DNA of 64,000 nt from the NCBI GenBank assembly GCA_026415395.1, contig JAOAHD010000002.1, positions 1 through 64,000 of the forward strand, in the 5' to 3' direction. Under the pieces are notes generated by a model. The model was not told the origin of the DNA, ran no database searches, and saw only the letters and a program-made list of their open reading frames with translations. A program made the position numbers and the translations under genes. This document shows positions 9,045 through 18,242 of this stretch, in pieces. How positions within the stretch are numbered: position 1 is the first letter of the stretch; every line of letters starts with the position of its first letter. Source of the stretch: Candidatus Binatia bacterium. Lineage in GTDB: Bacteria; Desulfobacterota; Binatia; HRBIN30.

Positions 9045-9584
9045 TCAGGCCGCTTTCAGCGTCGGTTCCCCCGGCCGCCAGTTGCACGGGGTGAGCTCGT
9101 TGGTTTGCAGCGCGGCGAGCACACGCAGCACCTCATCCACGTTGCGGCCCGTGGCCAAGTCGTTCACCGTCACGAAGCGAATCACACCCTCGGGGTCGAC
9201 GATGAACGTCGCGCGCAAGGCGACGCCTTCCTCCTTGTGCAGGATGCCGAGCGCGGTGCTGAGTTCGCGCTTGGTGTCCGCCAGCATGGGAAAAGGAAGA
9301 TCGCGCAACTCCGGGTGCTGATTGCGCCAAGCCAGGTGGACGTAATGGGTGTCCGTCGAAGCACCGAGCACTTGCGCATTGCGCGCGCGGAACTCAGCCT
9401 CGCGCCGACCGAATTCGGCAATTTCCGTGGGACACACGAAGGTAAAATCCATGGGCCAGAAAAACACCACGAGCCACTTGCCAGGAAAGCTTTGCTCGGT
9501 GAGCTCCGCGAACTCCCGGCCCGGTTCGCGGCTCACGACCGCTTTAAGGCGAAAACTGGGAAAACGATCGCCAACAGTGAGCAT
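9045..9584 (-). CDS. ahpC: Peroxiredoxin, AhpC/TSA 2-Cys type
   Basis: A 179-residue thiol peroxidase that reduces H2O2 and organic peroxides. The peroxidatic Cys is in FTFVCPTEI near residue 52, and the resolving Cys is in LTPCNWRPGE near the C-terminus, giving a typical 2-Cys AhpC layout. The length is normal for AhpC (about 187). It has no signal peptide, so it is cytoplasmic, unlike the Tat-exported SOD next to it. A ribosome-binding site (AAGGAGG) precedes the ATG. No AhpF/AhpD partner is in the window. The gap to the SOD start is about 100 bases, and co-transcription is likely. Confidence 0.93.
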   Translation of the reverse strand: MLTVGDRFPSFRLKAVVSREPGREFAELTEQSFPGKWLVVFFWPMDFTFVCPTEIAEFGRREAEFRARNAQVLGASTDTHYVHLAWRNQHPELRDLPFPMLADTKRELSTALGILHKEEGVALRATFIVDPEGVIRFVTVNDLATGRNVDEVLRVLAALQTNELTPCNWRPGEPTLKAA

Positions 9585-9770
9585 CGGTTCGACCTCCTTG
9601 GAAACTTCAATTTTGTGGCGAAATACTTACCGTTCGTTCCCCGCTGTTCGCCAATTGCATTGTTCGATGAAGACCATCGAAGTTGCCAATTCCCCGAAAG
9701 AAAGTTGCGGGGGCGGTGGGCATCCGCGAGAGGAAGCCGCAGCGCACCGCGTTGCTGTCGCAACGGGAGT

Positions 9771-10589
9771 TCACTCGTGGGAGTGCGCTGCGAGTTTGCC
9801 GTGCCGTGCGAGGAGATCGAGCACGGCTTCGTGCAACACGCCGTTGGTGGCAATAATTCCGGGGAGACGGGTTTGTTTTTGGTTGAAGCGGAGCGGCGCG
9901 CCGAAGCGGTTGGTCATTCGCCCCCCAGCAGCCGCAATCAGAGCGGCGCCGGCGCAAATGTCCCATTCGTTCTTCGGTGTGAGGCTAAACGTGGCGTCGG
10001 CCTTGCCTGCCGCAATCAAAGCGAGCTTGTATGCCACGCTACCCGTAAGCTCCACACGGACCTCGTTCTTGAACTCGTCCCACTCGCCTCGCCGGTCTTC
10101 GCTCCGGCTGGCCAAGAAGCGTGCTTCCGCCAAGGTGGCCGTCGACGATACGTACACGCGTTCGCCGCCGAGAAAAGCGCCCTGACCGACGGCGCCGGCA
10201 AACAGCTCCTCACGAATGGGATTGTACTCGACACCGAGCACCGGTTGGCCGTCGATCGCTAGCGCCACACAAACAACGAACTCGGGAATGTGCTCTAGAA
10301 ATTCTCGGGAGCCATCGAGAGGGTCGACAATCCACACCCGCCGCTTGTGCAAACGCTCCGAGGAGTCCCGCGTTTCTTCAGAAAGCCAGCCATCGTCCGG
10401 AAAACTCGCGCGCACGTGGCTCTCGATCACCCGATTGGCCTCGAGGTCGGCTTCGGATACGGGATTGTGCTTGCCAGCCTCTTTGTAGCGGACCGTAACT
10501 TTGCGCCGGTAGTAAAAGCGCACGACCTCGCCCGCAGCTTGCGCCGCCGCGATTGCTACGTCCCACTCGCGCTCGAGGGCAAATTCCAT
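9771..10589 (-). CDS. cysQ: Inositol monophosphatase superfamily, 3'(2'),5'-bisphosphate nucleotidase (CysQ-like)
   Basis: A 272-residue Mg2+/Li+-sensitive phosphatase. Metal-binding motifs are DPLDGSREF near residues 87-95 with the upstream Glu in LSEETRD, and a C-terminal WDICAGAALIAAAGG. The latter is the family's WD-x(2)-A-x(2)-A pattern. The DGSREF form of the first motif and overall layout favour CysQ, which hydrolyses adenosine 3',5'-bisphosphate from sulfate assimilation, over inositol phosphatase. The substrate could also be another sugar phosphate. It is followed by the peroxiredoxin and SOD genes on the same strand after about 190 bases. Confidence 0.82.
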   Translation of the reverse strand: MEFALEREWDVAIAAAQAAGEVVRFYYRRKVTVRYKEAGKHNPVSEADLEANRVIESHVRASFPDDGWLSEETRDSSERLHKRRVWIVDPLDGSREFLEHIPEFVVCVALAIDGQPVLGVEYNPIREELFAGAVGQGAFLGGERVYVSSTATLAEARFLASRSEDRRGEWDEFKNEVRVELTGSVAYKLALIAAGKADATFSLTPKNEWDICAGAALIAAAGGRMTNRFGAPLRFNQKQTRLPGIIATNGVLHEAVLDLLARHGKLAAHSHE

Positions 10590-10669
10590 GGTTCGGTTCC
10601 CTAGCCCGCCACAGTGTACGGGCGCAAATGCAATCCTCGTTGCCCTCCACTACGCCGCCGCTCCCTGCT

Positions 10670-10912
10670 CCACGGCTGATACCCCCACGAGCAAGCACAA
10701 GGCCTGTCCCTACAATTTTTATTTCCATCCACTTGGCGGCGGCGCCGCACCCGCGGCGCCCCGTGTGTGTGGCCCGCCGAATGGGGAACGGGGAACACGT
10801 AGATCGGCGATCGTGTCGCGACCGATGCCCCGCGCGCCTTGCATTTTGCTACGCTGCTCCAACGCAATCGTAGGGACGACGCGTGCGTCGCCCCTACGGT
10901 GCGCCATTGGCC
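10670..10912. repeat. Interspersed composite repeat, copy A
   Basis: This gene-less gap (10590-10946) contains a module ending in CACAAGGCCTGTCCCTACAA near 10690 and, at 10870-10897, the palindromic core GACGACGCGTGCGTCGCC flanked by GTAG...CTAC. The same core recurs at 24006, 27354, 33131, 42030, 53687, 62082 and 62275. All long open frames here are made by the repeat (they read GDACVAPT) and are not genes. Confidence 0.8.
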
Positions 10913-10946
10913 ACTCGTTGCCAAACTGCCCGTGCCGGCTCCGCAG

Positions 10947-13118
10947 TCAGAAGGTCGCGCCAGCCTGCAGCAACGGGTGTTGTGCGCCGTCGCGCAAGAA
11001 CACCAAGATGGTGTCGAGCGGCACCGGGAAAGTTACCGAGGCAGGGCCTTCGTACACTTGGTTGGCGTCCCAAAAGTTCCGCCATCGGCCGCGTGGGAAA
11101 TACACAGTGCGTTCGCGCTGACCGTTGCGCCACACCGGTGCCACCATGAGGTCGGGCCCGAACAAGTACTGATCCCAGCGGTCGGCGAGTTCCTCGTCGT
11201 GCGGGTCGAAAAACACCATTGGGCGCACAATCGGCAGCCCGCGGCTGGCGGCGCGTGCGGCGGCCACGATATAGGGTTGCAACGCGTGGCGGATCCGGGT
11301 GTAGCGGCGATAGATGTCGATCATCTCGGGGTCGTAGCGTGGTTCCGTCGGCATATCCCACGGAGCGTTCGGACCCACGCCGCCGATTTCCATGATGCCG
11401 GAGAAGGTGCTGAATTGAATCCAACGTGCAAACACGTCGCGTTGTTTGAATGGGTAGTAGCCGCCGGTGTCTGACCCCCAGATGGGAAAACCGATGAAAG
11501 CGGCACGTTGTTGGCCGATGATCACGCTGCGCAAGCCGAGGTCGGTGCCGCGGCCGCTGCCAAAGTCCTCGCTCCCGGCTGTGTCGCCTGCCCACACGAT
11601 CGAATCGGCTTGCGAGCCGGTGTACCCCGAGCGCGTGATCAACACGTAGTCGCCGTTGGGACGGGCCGCGTCCAACGCCGCGCGGTGCATGCGGGTTTGC
11701 AAAATCACATAGTCATTATGCACTTCGCGCCCGGTGCGCCCGTCAGCCCAAATGTCGTCCCGTTCCGAAGGAATGTGCTCTTCGCCGCGATCGAGCTTGA
11801 TGCCATCGATCCCTTCCTCGCGCAGAAACCGGGCGAGGCGCTGCTGGAACCACTCACGAGCGGCGGGGTTGGTGACATCGAGAATGAAGCTGCGGCCGCG
11901 CACATCGTCGCAAAACGGCGCTCCCGTGCGACGCATCGGCGCGATGAACCCTAACTGCTGAGCCTCGAAGCCGTTGTCGCCCGGCTCGCTGCCGCACACC
12001 CACGCGGCACTCCAGGTAATCAAGCGGTATCCCCGGCGCCTCAGCGCGTCGAGCATGAAGCGCACGTTCGGCAAACGCTCTCCGTCCCACGCAAAGCGGG
12101 CAAAGCCGAAGTTGCCTTGCAGCACGGGACGGTCGAGTAGGTACACCCCGGCGGGAATGCCGAGCTGGTCGTACATGTTCACATCTTCCGCAACCAGCGC
12201 GTTGACCGCCACCCCGTCGATCGTTCCCGGCGGACCCACCGGAAGCTCACCGCGCCAACGCCAGTGCAGGAACGCCCACGGCGGGGGAACGAACGGCCGC
12301 CCGGTCAAGCGCGTGTACTCGTCGAGAATCATCGGAAAATCCGGGCCGTAAAACAGAAACAGCCGCAGGCGTTGGTTTTCCGGACGGGTGCCGGTCTCGA
12401 ACGCGAACTCCACCGTGTCGGGCTTGTTCGCCGCGATGTCGTACAGACCCGGCATGGTGCCGGCCACGCTAAGACCGTAACCGCGCGAGCTTTGATAAAA
12501 AGGAGCATATAGTGCGATCGTGGGGCGAATGAACATCTCGACCATTTCCCCGCGGCGATTGAGCGAGCCCGCTTCGACCGGCCGGACGTCTTCCGCCGGA
12601 ACATCCGCCACGCCAGGGAACAACACGGGCGAATCGCGCAGGCGCTCGGTGAGACCGTAAATGCGCTCGTCTTCCGGACTGTGCCAGCTCGCCCCGATCG
12701 ATACGGTATCCCCTGCCCGCGGAGGTTCGAAATCAAGTTGTACGGTGCGCGGCGTGAGAAAAGAGACGCTCACCACCGCCTCCTCACCTTCGCTTGTCGT
12801 TACGGTCAAGCGCACCCCGCTAGGAGCATCTTCGACCTCGCGGACCGCGATTAGGTGGACTTCGCCTACCGCGCGACGGTAAAAGAGCCCGCGCTCGGCG
12901 CTCGTGTTCGTCAGCGTACGGCCCGAGTCGCGAGCTTGGAAATGTAAGCCGAAGGGCTGGCGCTGTACACTCACCCCCACCAGCGGCGACCACACCTCCA
13001 CGTGGTCTGCTGACACTCGCGTCCGCACACTGGTTCCTGCGGCGAGTTCGCCATCATCCCCGCATCCCCACGCGAGTGCAGTCACCCATACCAACAACAA
13101 TCCAACTGCCGTCTTCAT
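10947..13118 (-). CDS. Glycoside hydrolase family 31 lipoprotein (alpha-glucosidase/alpha-xylosidase-like)
   Basis: This 723-residue enzyme is expected to cleave alpha-linked glucosides or xylosides with retention. Starting at MKTAVG it has a lipoprotein signal with lipobox LAWGC (Cys19), so it should be membrane-anchored outside the cytoplasm. An N-terminal beta-sandwich (about 30-270) precedes the TIM barrel. The nucleophile is Asp443 in GIKLDRGEE, and the likely acid/base is Asp512 in WAGDTAGSED. These contexts resemble YicI-like and sulfoquinovosidase-like GH31 members more than classic maltases. A longer start at 13205 would destroy the lipobox, so 13118 is preferred. No sugar transporter is adjacent. 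Confidence 0.87.
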   Translation of the reverse strand: MKTAVGLLLVWVTALAWGCGDDGELAAGTSVRTRVSADHVEVWSPLVGVSVQRQPFGLHFQARDSGRTLTNTSAERGLFYRRAVGEVHLIAVREVEDAPSGVRLTVTTSEGEEAVVSVSFLTPRTVQLDFEPPRAGDTVSIGASWHSPEDERIYGLTERLRDSPVLFPGVADVPAEDVRPVEAGSLNRRGEMVEMFIRPTIALYAPFYQSSRGYGLSVAGTMPGLYDIAANKPDTVEFAFETGTRPENQRLRLFLFYGPDFPMILDEYTRLTGRPFVPPPWAFLHWRWRGELPVGPPGTIDGVAVNALVAEDVNMYDQLGIPAGVYLLDRPVLQGNFGFARFAWDGERLPNVRFMLDALRRRGYRLITWSAAWVCGSEPGDNGFEAQQLGFIAPMRRTGAPFCDDVRGRSFILDVTNPAAREWFQQRLARFLREEGIDGIKLDRGEEHIPSERDDIWADGRTGREVHNDYVILQTRMHRAALDAARPNGDYVLITRSGYTGSQADSIVWAGDTAGSEDFGSGRGTDLGLRSVIIGQQRAAFIGFPIWGSDTGGYYPFKQRDVFARWIQFSTFSGIMEIGGVGPNAPWDMPTEPRYDPEMIDIYRRYTRIRHALQPYIVAAARAASRGLPIVRPMVFFDPHDEELADRWDQYLFGPDLMVAPVWRNGQRERTVYFPRGRWRNFWDANQVYEGPASVTFPVPLDTILVFLRDGAQHPLLQAGATF

Positions 13119-13374
13119 GCCGATCGCCACCCTTGTCGTGAACGAGGGCACAACGCAAGCGGGCTCGAACCCGCGGCTGGCAAGCCGCACGTGCTCGGTG
13201 CCCAATGACGGCGGCCACAGTGGGTTGCCACTCTCCGCATGGTAGGCGGCTGGGCTTTCTCGTCCCGTGAAGGGCGCTCGTCGGCTGGTTAATTACCGCT
13301 GGCATCCACTTGAGTCCTCGGTTGCGTGCGTTGGATCCGCGGGTTACCGTGGCGACACACGCAAAGGAGGTCCC

Positions 13375-13650
13375 GTGAAAAAGTTTGCGATTGTCGGCTT
13401 GCTATGGTGCAGTTTGATTGCCTTCCCCGCTTTTGCGGAAGAGCCCGCAGCGAACAACAGTGGCGCGGGCGAGCAATCCAAAGCCGCGGGCGGAGGCTGT
13501 ATGCCCGATGGCGGGTGTTGCGGTGCTTGTGCGGCGGCACGGGCACAAGCAGCATCGCAAGGCGAGCAAAAGGTGGATCACGGAGCCAAAACCGAAGCTC
13601 AGGATGTCGGCGGCTGCCCGTGCAAGCGCGTCAAGCAGCAAAGCATGTGA
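13375..13650 (+). CDS. Small secreted cysteine-rich protein
   Basis: A 91-residue protein with a GTG start preceded by a perfect AAAGGAGG site at 13363-13370. The signal peptide (KKFAIVGLL...AFPAFA|EEP) leaves a mature chain of about 70 residues. That chain has two Cys clusters, GGGCMPDGGCCGAC and GGCPCKRVK, giving six Cys in all and linked by a Gln/Ala/Lys-rich hydrophilic stretch. It could bind metal or form disulfides in the periplasm. I do not recognise a family. It is isolated, divergent from the GH31 gene and convergent with the MBL-fold gene (34 bases between stops). Confidence 0.7.
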   Translation: MKKFAIVGLLWCSLIAFPAFAEEPAANNSGAGEQSKAAGGGCMPDGGCCGACAAARAQAASQGEQKVDHGAKTEAQDVGGCPCKRVKQQSM

Positions 13651-13684
13651 CGACTGTCTCCGAACCACTCCTCCCGCGAGCGAA

Positions 13685-14710
13685 TCACCAAGGGCGAGGG
13701 AGGATCCGCTCCCAGCGGTTCGGGGTCGGTTGCTTGCGGGGCGAGGCCATAGGGGTCGGCAGACTGTGCAGGCGAGCGGGGAACCCCTTTGCATCTGCGC
13801 CTGTGATGTCGAGCGCCGGCAAAACCTCCACCTCCTGAGCTAAATCGCGCAAGCGTTTTGCTTGCCAAAAGACGAGCCACCAGTCTGCAGCGTTCCACAA
13901 GCCGTGCGGTTCGGCTGCGGTGCGTAAACCATCGCGCGTGGGCACCACGTCGCTAGTCCACAGAAGCGCGCGGTTCGGCGTGCGCACCAGCACCATCACG
14001 GTTCCTGGGCTCGGGCCACGACCATCAAGGACCACGACGCTCCCGTCGCCCAGCAAATCCACCGTCCTTGGAAAGGTACCCAGAGGGCGGGCCGCGGCAA
14101 AATCAATGGGATGCCACTCGCGTACGGACGACCAGAGCTCCGGCTCGTAACCCTCGGCGTGGCGCGAAGCGTAGTCCAGTTCCGCTTGGGTGACGGCCAC
14201 TTTGGCCTGAGGGAAGTGTTGAAGGCCGCCAGTGCGTACCGCGCGCAAGTTAGTTTGCACGACCCACCGCACCGCCTCCGGGCGAATTCCGGCTTGGCGC
14301 AACCGCTGCGGGAGTTCCTCCCCCGGGTGCGTCACCAAAAAGCCTTCGTTGGGAAGCAACAGCGCCCGAGGCCACACCCGCGCGGGGGAAACTTCCGTGG
14401 TGGGGAGCCCGCTATCGATCAGCACGACCCCCTTGCTCGGATGTTGCACGGCAAGCACCGATACCGGCAGGCGCTCGGTGCGCAACCACGAACCGTTCCG
14501 ATAAACCAGGGCTTGCGGGAGCTCGAGGAAGCCGGTGACCAGCACGTGCGCTTGAAGGCCCGCCACGCCGCGGTACGGCTGCGGCCAGTTTTCCAACTTG
14601 GGCGGGATATACGGAAGGCGCCGCGGCTCCGAGTCGCAGTGGGCCGAAAGCAGCGCGCAGGCAATGACGAGAGCGCGGAACAAGTGCGGCAAGATACGTT
14701 GCGAAGCCAT
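13685..14710 (-). CDS. Metallo-beta-lactamase-fold lipoprotein lacking the metal-binding motif
   Basis: A 341-residue protein with a lipoprotein-like signal (hydrophobic run, LLSAHC, Cys25). The layout follows MBL-fold lactonases: VLIDSGLP near 97-103, a helix, the segment where HxHxDH belongs (WVVQTNLRAVRTGG, 149-162), then GPSPGTVMV (232-240) in place of GPxPGHTxG, and LWTSDVV with Asp254. All His positions of the motif are replaced (TNLRAVRTGG where active enzymes read SHxHxDHxGG), so it probably cannot bind the di-metal centre. A binding or structural role is likely. It lies 79 bases downstream of the HAD phosphatase gene, likely in the same transcript. Confidence 0.65.
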   Translation of the reverse strand: MASQRILPHLFRALVIACALLSAHCDSEPRRLPYIPPKLENWPQPYRGVAGLQAHVLVTGFLELPQALVYRNGSWLRTERLPVSVLAVQHPSKGVVLIDSGLPTTEVSPARVWPRALLLPNEGFLVTHPGEELPQRLRQAGIRPEAVRWVVQTNLRAVRTGGLQHFPQAKVAVTQAELDYASRHAEGYEPELWSSVREWHPIDFAAARPLGTFPRTVDLLGDGSVVVLDGRGPSPGTVMVLVRTPNRALLWTSDVVPTRDGLRTAAEPHGLWNAADWWLVFWQAKRLRDLAQEVEVLPALDITGADAKGFPARLHSLPTPMASPRKQPTPNRWERILPRPW

Positions 14711-14789
14711 GGCCACAGCCCGAGCGGCAGGTTGCCGTGCTGCTTACCGTTGCCGTGCCGCTGCCGCCAGTTCGAGGCTAAAGAGCGGG

Positions 14790-15473
14790 TCAGCCTCCGT
14801 CGGCTCGGTCGAGCTGGGCACGCACGAACGCTGGCGTGACCGCCGACAAACCTGCAATCCGCGGCGTTCCCGGAGGAAACACGCACACGCGGGTAAACTC
14901 GTTGGGCACAGCCACCACCGGCAAGCCCGCGGCCCGCGCTGCCAGGACCCCGCGCGGTGAATCTTCCACGACCAGGCACCGGTGCGCCGGCACTGCGAGC
15001 AAAGCCCGCACCGCCACATACGCATCGGGTGCCGGCTTCGCCTCGCGATAATCCTCGCGGGCAATCACCGCAGAGAAAAACCGCCGCAAATCGAAACGCG
15101 CCAACACCCAGTCGACATCTTCCCGGCCGGAGTTCGTGGCCACTCCCAGCGCAAACTCGCGGTAGAGGCCCTCGACCACGTCACGAGCGTGGGGCATCAA
15201 CTGAGCACGAGTATGCAGGAGCTCGCGATACAGTGGCGCCTTGCGGGCACGCAGCTCGGTCGGAGTGATGGGCAATCGATACCTCTCCACCGCGTATTCC
15301 GGCCCGTGCCCAGCGCCGATCCAATGCTCAGCGTACTCCTCCTGACCGATGACAACGTCGAACTCTCGAAGCACCTGGCAGTAGGCCTGGTAGTGCAGGC
15401 CCTCGGAGTCGAGCAAAACGCCGTCGAGGTCGAACACCACCGCGGCGCTGCCTGTGGGGTTCGCCGAACTCAC
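14790..15473 (-). CDS. HAD-superfamily phosphatase, beta-phosphoglucomutase/Gph-like
   Basis: A 227-residue HAD hydrolase. Motif I is [12 protein letters not shown] with nucleophile Asp15 and acid/base Asp17; motif II is in VATNSGRED; the Lys of motif III is in [11 protein letters not shown]; and motif IV is [16 protein letters not shown]. The helical cap is inserted after motif I (subclass I), as in beta-phosphoglucomutase and phosphoglycolate phosphatase. The substrate is probably a small sugar phosphate. The start is a GTG that overlaps the stop of the upstream cyclophilin gene (GTGA), indicating translational coupling. Confidence 0.9.
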   Translation of the reverse strand: MSSANPTGSAAVVFDLDGVLLDSEGLHYQAYCQVLREFDVVIGQEEYAEHWIGAGHGPEYAVERYRLPITPTELRARKAPLYRELLHTRAQLMPHARDVVEGLYREFALGVATNSGREDVDWVLARFDLRRFFSAVIAREDYREAKPAPDAYVAVRALLAVPAHRCLVVEDSPRGVLAARAAGLPVVAVPNEFTRVCVFPPGTPRIAGLSAVTPAFVRAQLDRADGG

Positions 15474-16048
15474 TTACCGACAACGCGGACCGTTTCGATC
15501 ACCACTGGCTCTTTGGGCACGGCTTCGTGAATGCCGACGCGTTGCGTGGGCACTTGGGCGATCTTCAACACCACGTCCATCCCTTCCACCACCTTGCCGA
15601 ACACGGCATAACCGAACCCGGCGGGGGTTTCGTCCCGATGATCGAGAAACGCGTTATCCTTCACATTGATGAAGAACTGCGAGGTGGCGCTGTCGACAAC
15701 GCCAGTGCGAGCCATCGCGATGGTGCCGACCACGTTCTTAAGGCCGTTGTTGGCCTCATTCTTGATTGGCGGCTTCGTCGGCTTTTGTTTCAGGTCCTTG
15801 TCGTAACCGCCGCCCTGGATCATGAAGTTGGGGATCACGCGGTGGAAGATGGTGCCGTCGTAAAAGCCATCGTTGACGTAGGAGAGGAAATTTTTCACCG
15901 TCACCGGAGCCTTGTCATCGAACAATTCGATTTTGATGTCTCCCATCGAAGTCTTCATCAGCACCACCGTGTGTTTTGCCTCCTGGGCCCACAAATGAGC
16001 GGGAAGCAACAAAGCCGTCAGCCCCCATGCCAACAGCAAGCGCATCAT
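15470..16048 (-). CDS. ppiA: Periplasmic peptidyl-prolyl cis-trans isomerase, cyclophilin type
   Basis: This protein accelerates proline isomerisation during folding outside the cytoplasm. It starts at MMRLLLAW and has a Sec signal ending HLWA|QEA. The cyclophilin core shows [21 protein letters not shown] (the active-site Arg is in [13 protein letters not shown]), GTIAMAR and [10 protein letters not shown]. The length (192) fits single-domain PpiA. An upstream GGAGG supports the start at 16048 (or 16045). It is followed by, and overlaps, the HAD gene. The first 100 bases upstream are shared with the divergent ABC operon. Confidence 0.92.
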   Translation of the reverse strand: MMRLLLAWGLTALLLPAHLWAQEAKHTVVLMKTSMGDIKIELFDDKAPVTVKNFLSYVNDGFYDGTIFHRVIPNFMIQGGGYDKDLKQKPTKPPIKNEANNGLKNVVGTIAMARTGVVDSATSQFFINVKDNAFLDHRDETPAGFGYAVFGKVVEGMDVVLKIAQVPTQRVGIHEAVPKEPVVIETVRVVGK

Positions 16049-16152
16049 ACCCGAACCTCCGTGAGCATGCAGTGTCGCCCGCTCATAGCAGGTAGGAGCG
16101 GCTCCGCAAAGCAACGGAGCGGGGGCGCAAAACCAACGTTACGGGGACGGGC

Positions 16153-17100
16153 ATGACGGACACGGAGCTCGCCGTGGATGTGCGCGGCCTCACGCGCGTG
16201 TTCGACCACTTCGTAGCGGTGGACCACATCGATTTGCGCGTGCGGCGCGGTGTAATCTTCGGGTTTCTCGGTCCCAACGGCGCGGGCAAATCGACAACGA
16301 TCCGCATGCTGTGCGGCATTTTGCGCCCAACCGCGGGAAGCGGCACCGTGGGCGGGTTCGACCTGTGGCGGGAAAGCGAGGAGCTCAAAAGCCACATCGG
16401 TTACATGTCGCAAAAATTTTCCCTCTACGAGGATCTCACCGTGGAGGAAAACCTGCAATTCTTTGCCGGGGTGTACAACGTGCACGGACGCCAACGCCGC
16501 CAGCGGATTGCCTGGGCACTGGAAATGGCTGGCTTAATCGGCCGGGAACACGTGCTGACCCGCGAACTCGCCGCCGGTTGGCGGCAGCGGCTTGCCCTCG
16601 GCTGTGCTGTGCTGCACGAACCTCCGCTGCTGTTTTTGGATGAGCCCACCTCCGGGGTCGATCCGGTATCGCGGCGTAAGTTCTGGGAAATGATTGCAGA
16701 ACTGTCCGAGCGGGGAGTGACGGTGTTCGTGACTACCCACTACATGGACGAAGCCGAGCACTGCGACGAGCTTGCCTTAATTTACGCCGGCAAGGTGGTG
16801 GCCTGCGGCAGTCCCGCCGAGCTTAAGCGCACACACGTGCCCCACGCCTTGCTGGAAATTGCGCCCTCGGACCTCATGGGCGCGTATGCCGTGTTAAAAC
16901 AAGCGCCGGGCGTGCTCGGGGTGGCGTTGTTTGGAGACCGGTTGCATGTCACCGTCGCCGACGCCGGACAAGCACAACGCAGCCTGCCGCAAGTTCTCGC
17001 GGAGCGAGGGATAGAGTTGGCGGCAGTCGAACGGATCGAGCCGTCGTTGGAAGACGCCTTCGTGGCCATCATCGAGCAAAGCGGGGTGGAGGAGCGATGA
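16153..17100 (+). CDS. ABC-2 exporter ATPase (YbhF/CcmA-like)
   Basis: A 315-residue ATPase with Walker A GPNGAGKST, Q-loop in MSQKFSLYEDLT, and Walker B LLFLDEPTSGVDP. The H-loop is VTTHYMDEAEH. The signature reads LAAGWRQRL instead of LSGGQ, a substitution common in the YbhF/YhiH exporter group. The C-terminal ~80 residues form the extra domain of exporter ATPases. It is the first gene of a three-gene unit with two permeases and overlaps the next gene as ATGA. Such transporters usually need an HlyD-like adapter to reach the outer membrane, and none is present here. Confidence 0.92.
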   Translation: MTDTELAVDVRGLTRVFDHFVAVDHIDLRVRRGVIFGFLGPNGAGKSTTIRMLCGILRPTAGSGTVGGFDLWRESEELKSHIGYMSQKFSLYEDLTVEENLQFFAGVYNVHGRQRRQRIAWALEMAGLIGREHVLTRELAAGWRQRLALGCAVLHEPPLLFLDEPTSGVDPVSRRKFWEMIAELSERGVTVFVTTHYMDEAEHCDELALIYAGKVVACGSPAELKRTHVPHALLEIAPSDLMGAYAVLKQAPGVLGVALFGDRLHVTVADAGQAQRSLPQVLAERGIELAAVERIEPSLEDAFVAIIEQSGVEER

Positions 17101-18242
17101 TTCCCGAGCGCTACCGGCTATCCCAGCGCACCATTCGCGCCATTTTGCGGCGAGAATTTACCGACGTGTTGCGCGACCGTCGCAGCCTGCTCCTCACCTT
17201 TCTCTGGCCAGTGAGCATGTTGCTGCTGTACGGCTACGGCATTCGCTACGACATCAACAACGTACCCCTCACTGTGCTCGACTACGACCGCAGCAGTCAC
17301 AGCCGCTTGCTCGTCGAGCAAATGGTCCAGTCCGGATACTTCCAACTAGTCCGGGAGGCCGACAACTACGACCAGGTGCAACGCGACCTCACCATCGATG
17401 CCAGTCGGGCCGCGATCGTCATTCCCCCCGATTTTGGCCGCCGCTTGCGGTCGGGAGAGCCCGTAACCGTACAAGCCTTGTTTGACGGCACGGACTCGAA
17501 TACCGCCTCCATCGCCCAGAGCTACGTTCTCGCCATGGTTGCAAGCTTCGGGGCGCGCGCGGACATCGGTCTGGTGGAGCGCAGCGGCGGCGTGCCCGCG
17601 GTACGGGTTGCGAGTCGGGTTTGGTACAACCCCGAGCTGCAAAGCGTGAACTTCATCGTGCCGGGCGTGATTGCGGTGATCATGATGATTGTCGGCGCGA
17701 TCCTGACCGCGCTCAGCATCGTGAAAGAAAAAGAACGAGGAACGATCGAGCAAATCCTGGTCTCACCCATTCGCCCGTTGGAAATGATGATTGGCAAGAT
17801 CGTGCCGTACGTGATCATCGCCCTGCTCGATCTCGCCATCGTGATTACCGCCGGGTACTTCGTGTTCGGCGTGCCGATCAAGGGGAGTTTGTGGCAGCTC
17901 GCGATTTTCTCGGTGCTCTACCTCACAGCCTCCCTCGGCACGGGCGTATTCGTGTCGACGCTGGCGGACACCATGCAGTCCGCGATGCTCGCCGCAATTT
18001 TCATCTCCTTGTTGCCCGCGGTGCTGTTGTCGGGCTTTGTCTTCCCCCTGGAGCACATGCCGGTGGGCATTCGGTTGCTCTCGTACTTTTTCCCAGGGCG
18101 TTACTTCGTGGCCGCCATTCGCGGCATTTACCTGAAAGGCGTGGGGCTCGAGGTGCTGTGGCCGGAAGCTGTGATGCTGGCGGCTTTCTCCATCGGCATC
18201 GTGTGGCTCAGCGCCAATCGCTTCCAGGAGAAGCTCGGATGA
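17097..18242 (+). CDS. ABC-2 exporter permease (YbhS/YbhR-like), first
   Basis: A 381-residue ABC-2 membrane protein. It has an N-terminal transmembrane helix, a large periplasmic domain (about 40-180: LDYDRSSHSRLLVEQMVQSG and onward), then five helices with the hallmark EKERGTIEQILVSPIRPLE after helix 2. This is the YhhJ/YbhS permease pattern for export of drugs or lipids. It is coupled by ATGA overlaps to the ATPase before it and the second permease after it. The two permeases would form a heterodimer with the ATPase dimer. Confidence 0.92.
   Translation: MIPERYRLSQRTIRAILRREFTDVLRDRRSLLLTFLWPVSMLLLYGYGIRYDINNVPLTVLDYDRSSHSRLLVEQMVQSGYFQLVREADNYDQVQRDLTIDASRAAIVIPPDFGRRLRSGEPVTVQALFDGTDSNTASIAQSYVLAMVASFGARADIGLVERSGGVPAVRVASRVWYNPELQSVNFIVPGVIAVIMMIVGAILTALSIVKEKERGTIEQILVSPIRPLEMMIGKIVPYVIIALLDLAIVITAGYFVFGVPIKGSLWQLAIFSVLYLTASLGTGVFVSTLADTMQSAMLAAIFISLLPAVLLSGFVFPLEHMPVGIRLLSYFFPGRYFVAAIRGIYLKGVGLEVLWPEAVMLAAFSIGIVWLSANRFQEKLG

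Noticed and set aside
8754-10262. A 502-codon plus-strand frame opposite SOD, peroxiredoxin and CysQ
   Set aside because: It is antisense to three clear genes with conserved active sites.
17621-18238. N-terminal extension of the second ABC-2 permease
   Set aside because: The extension is an out-of-frame reading of the first permease; the ATGA overlap at 18239-18242 is the real start.
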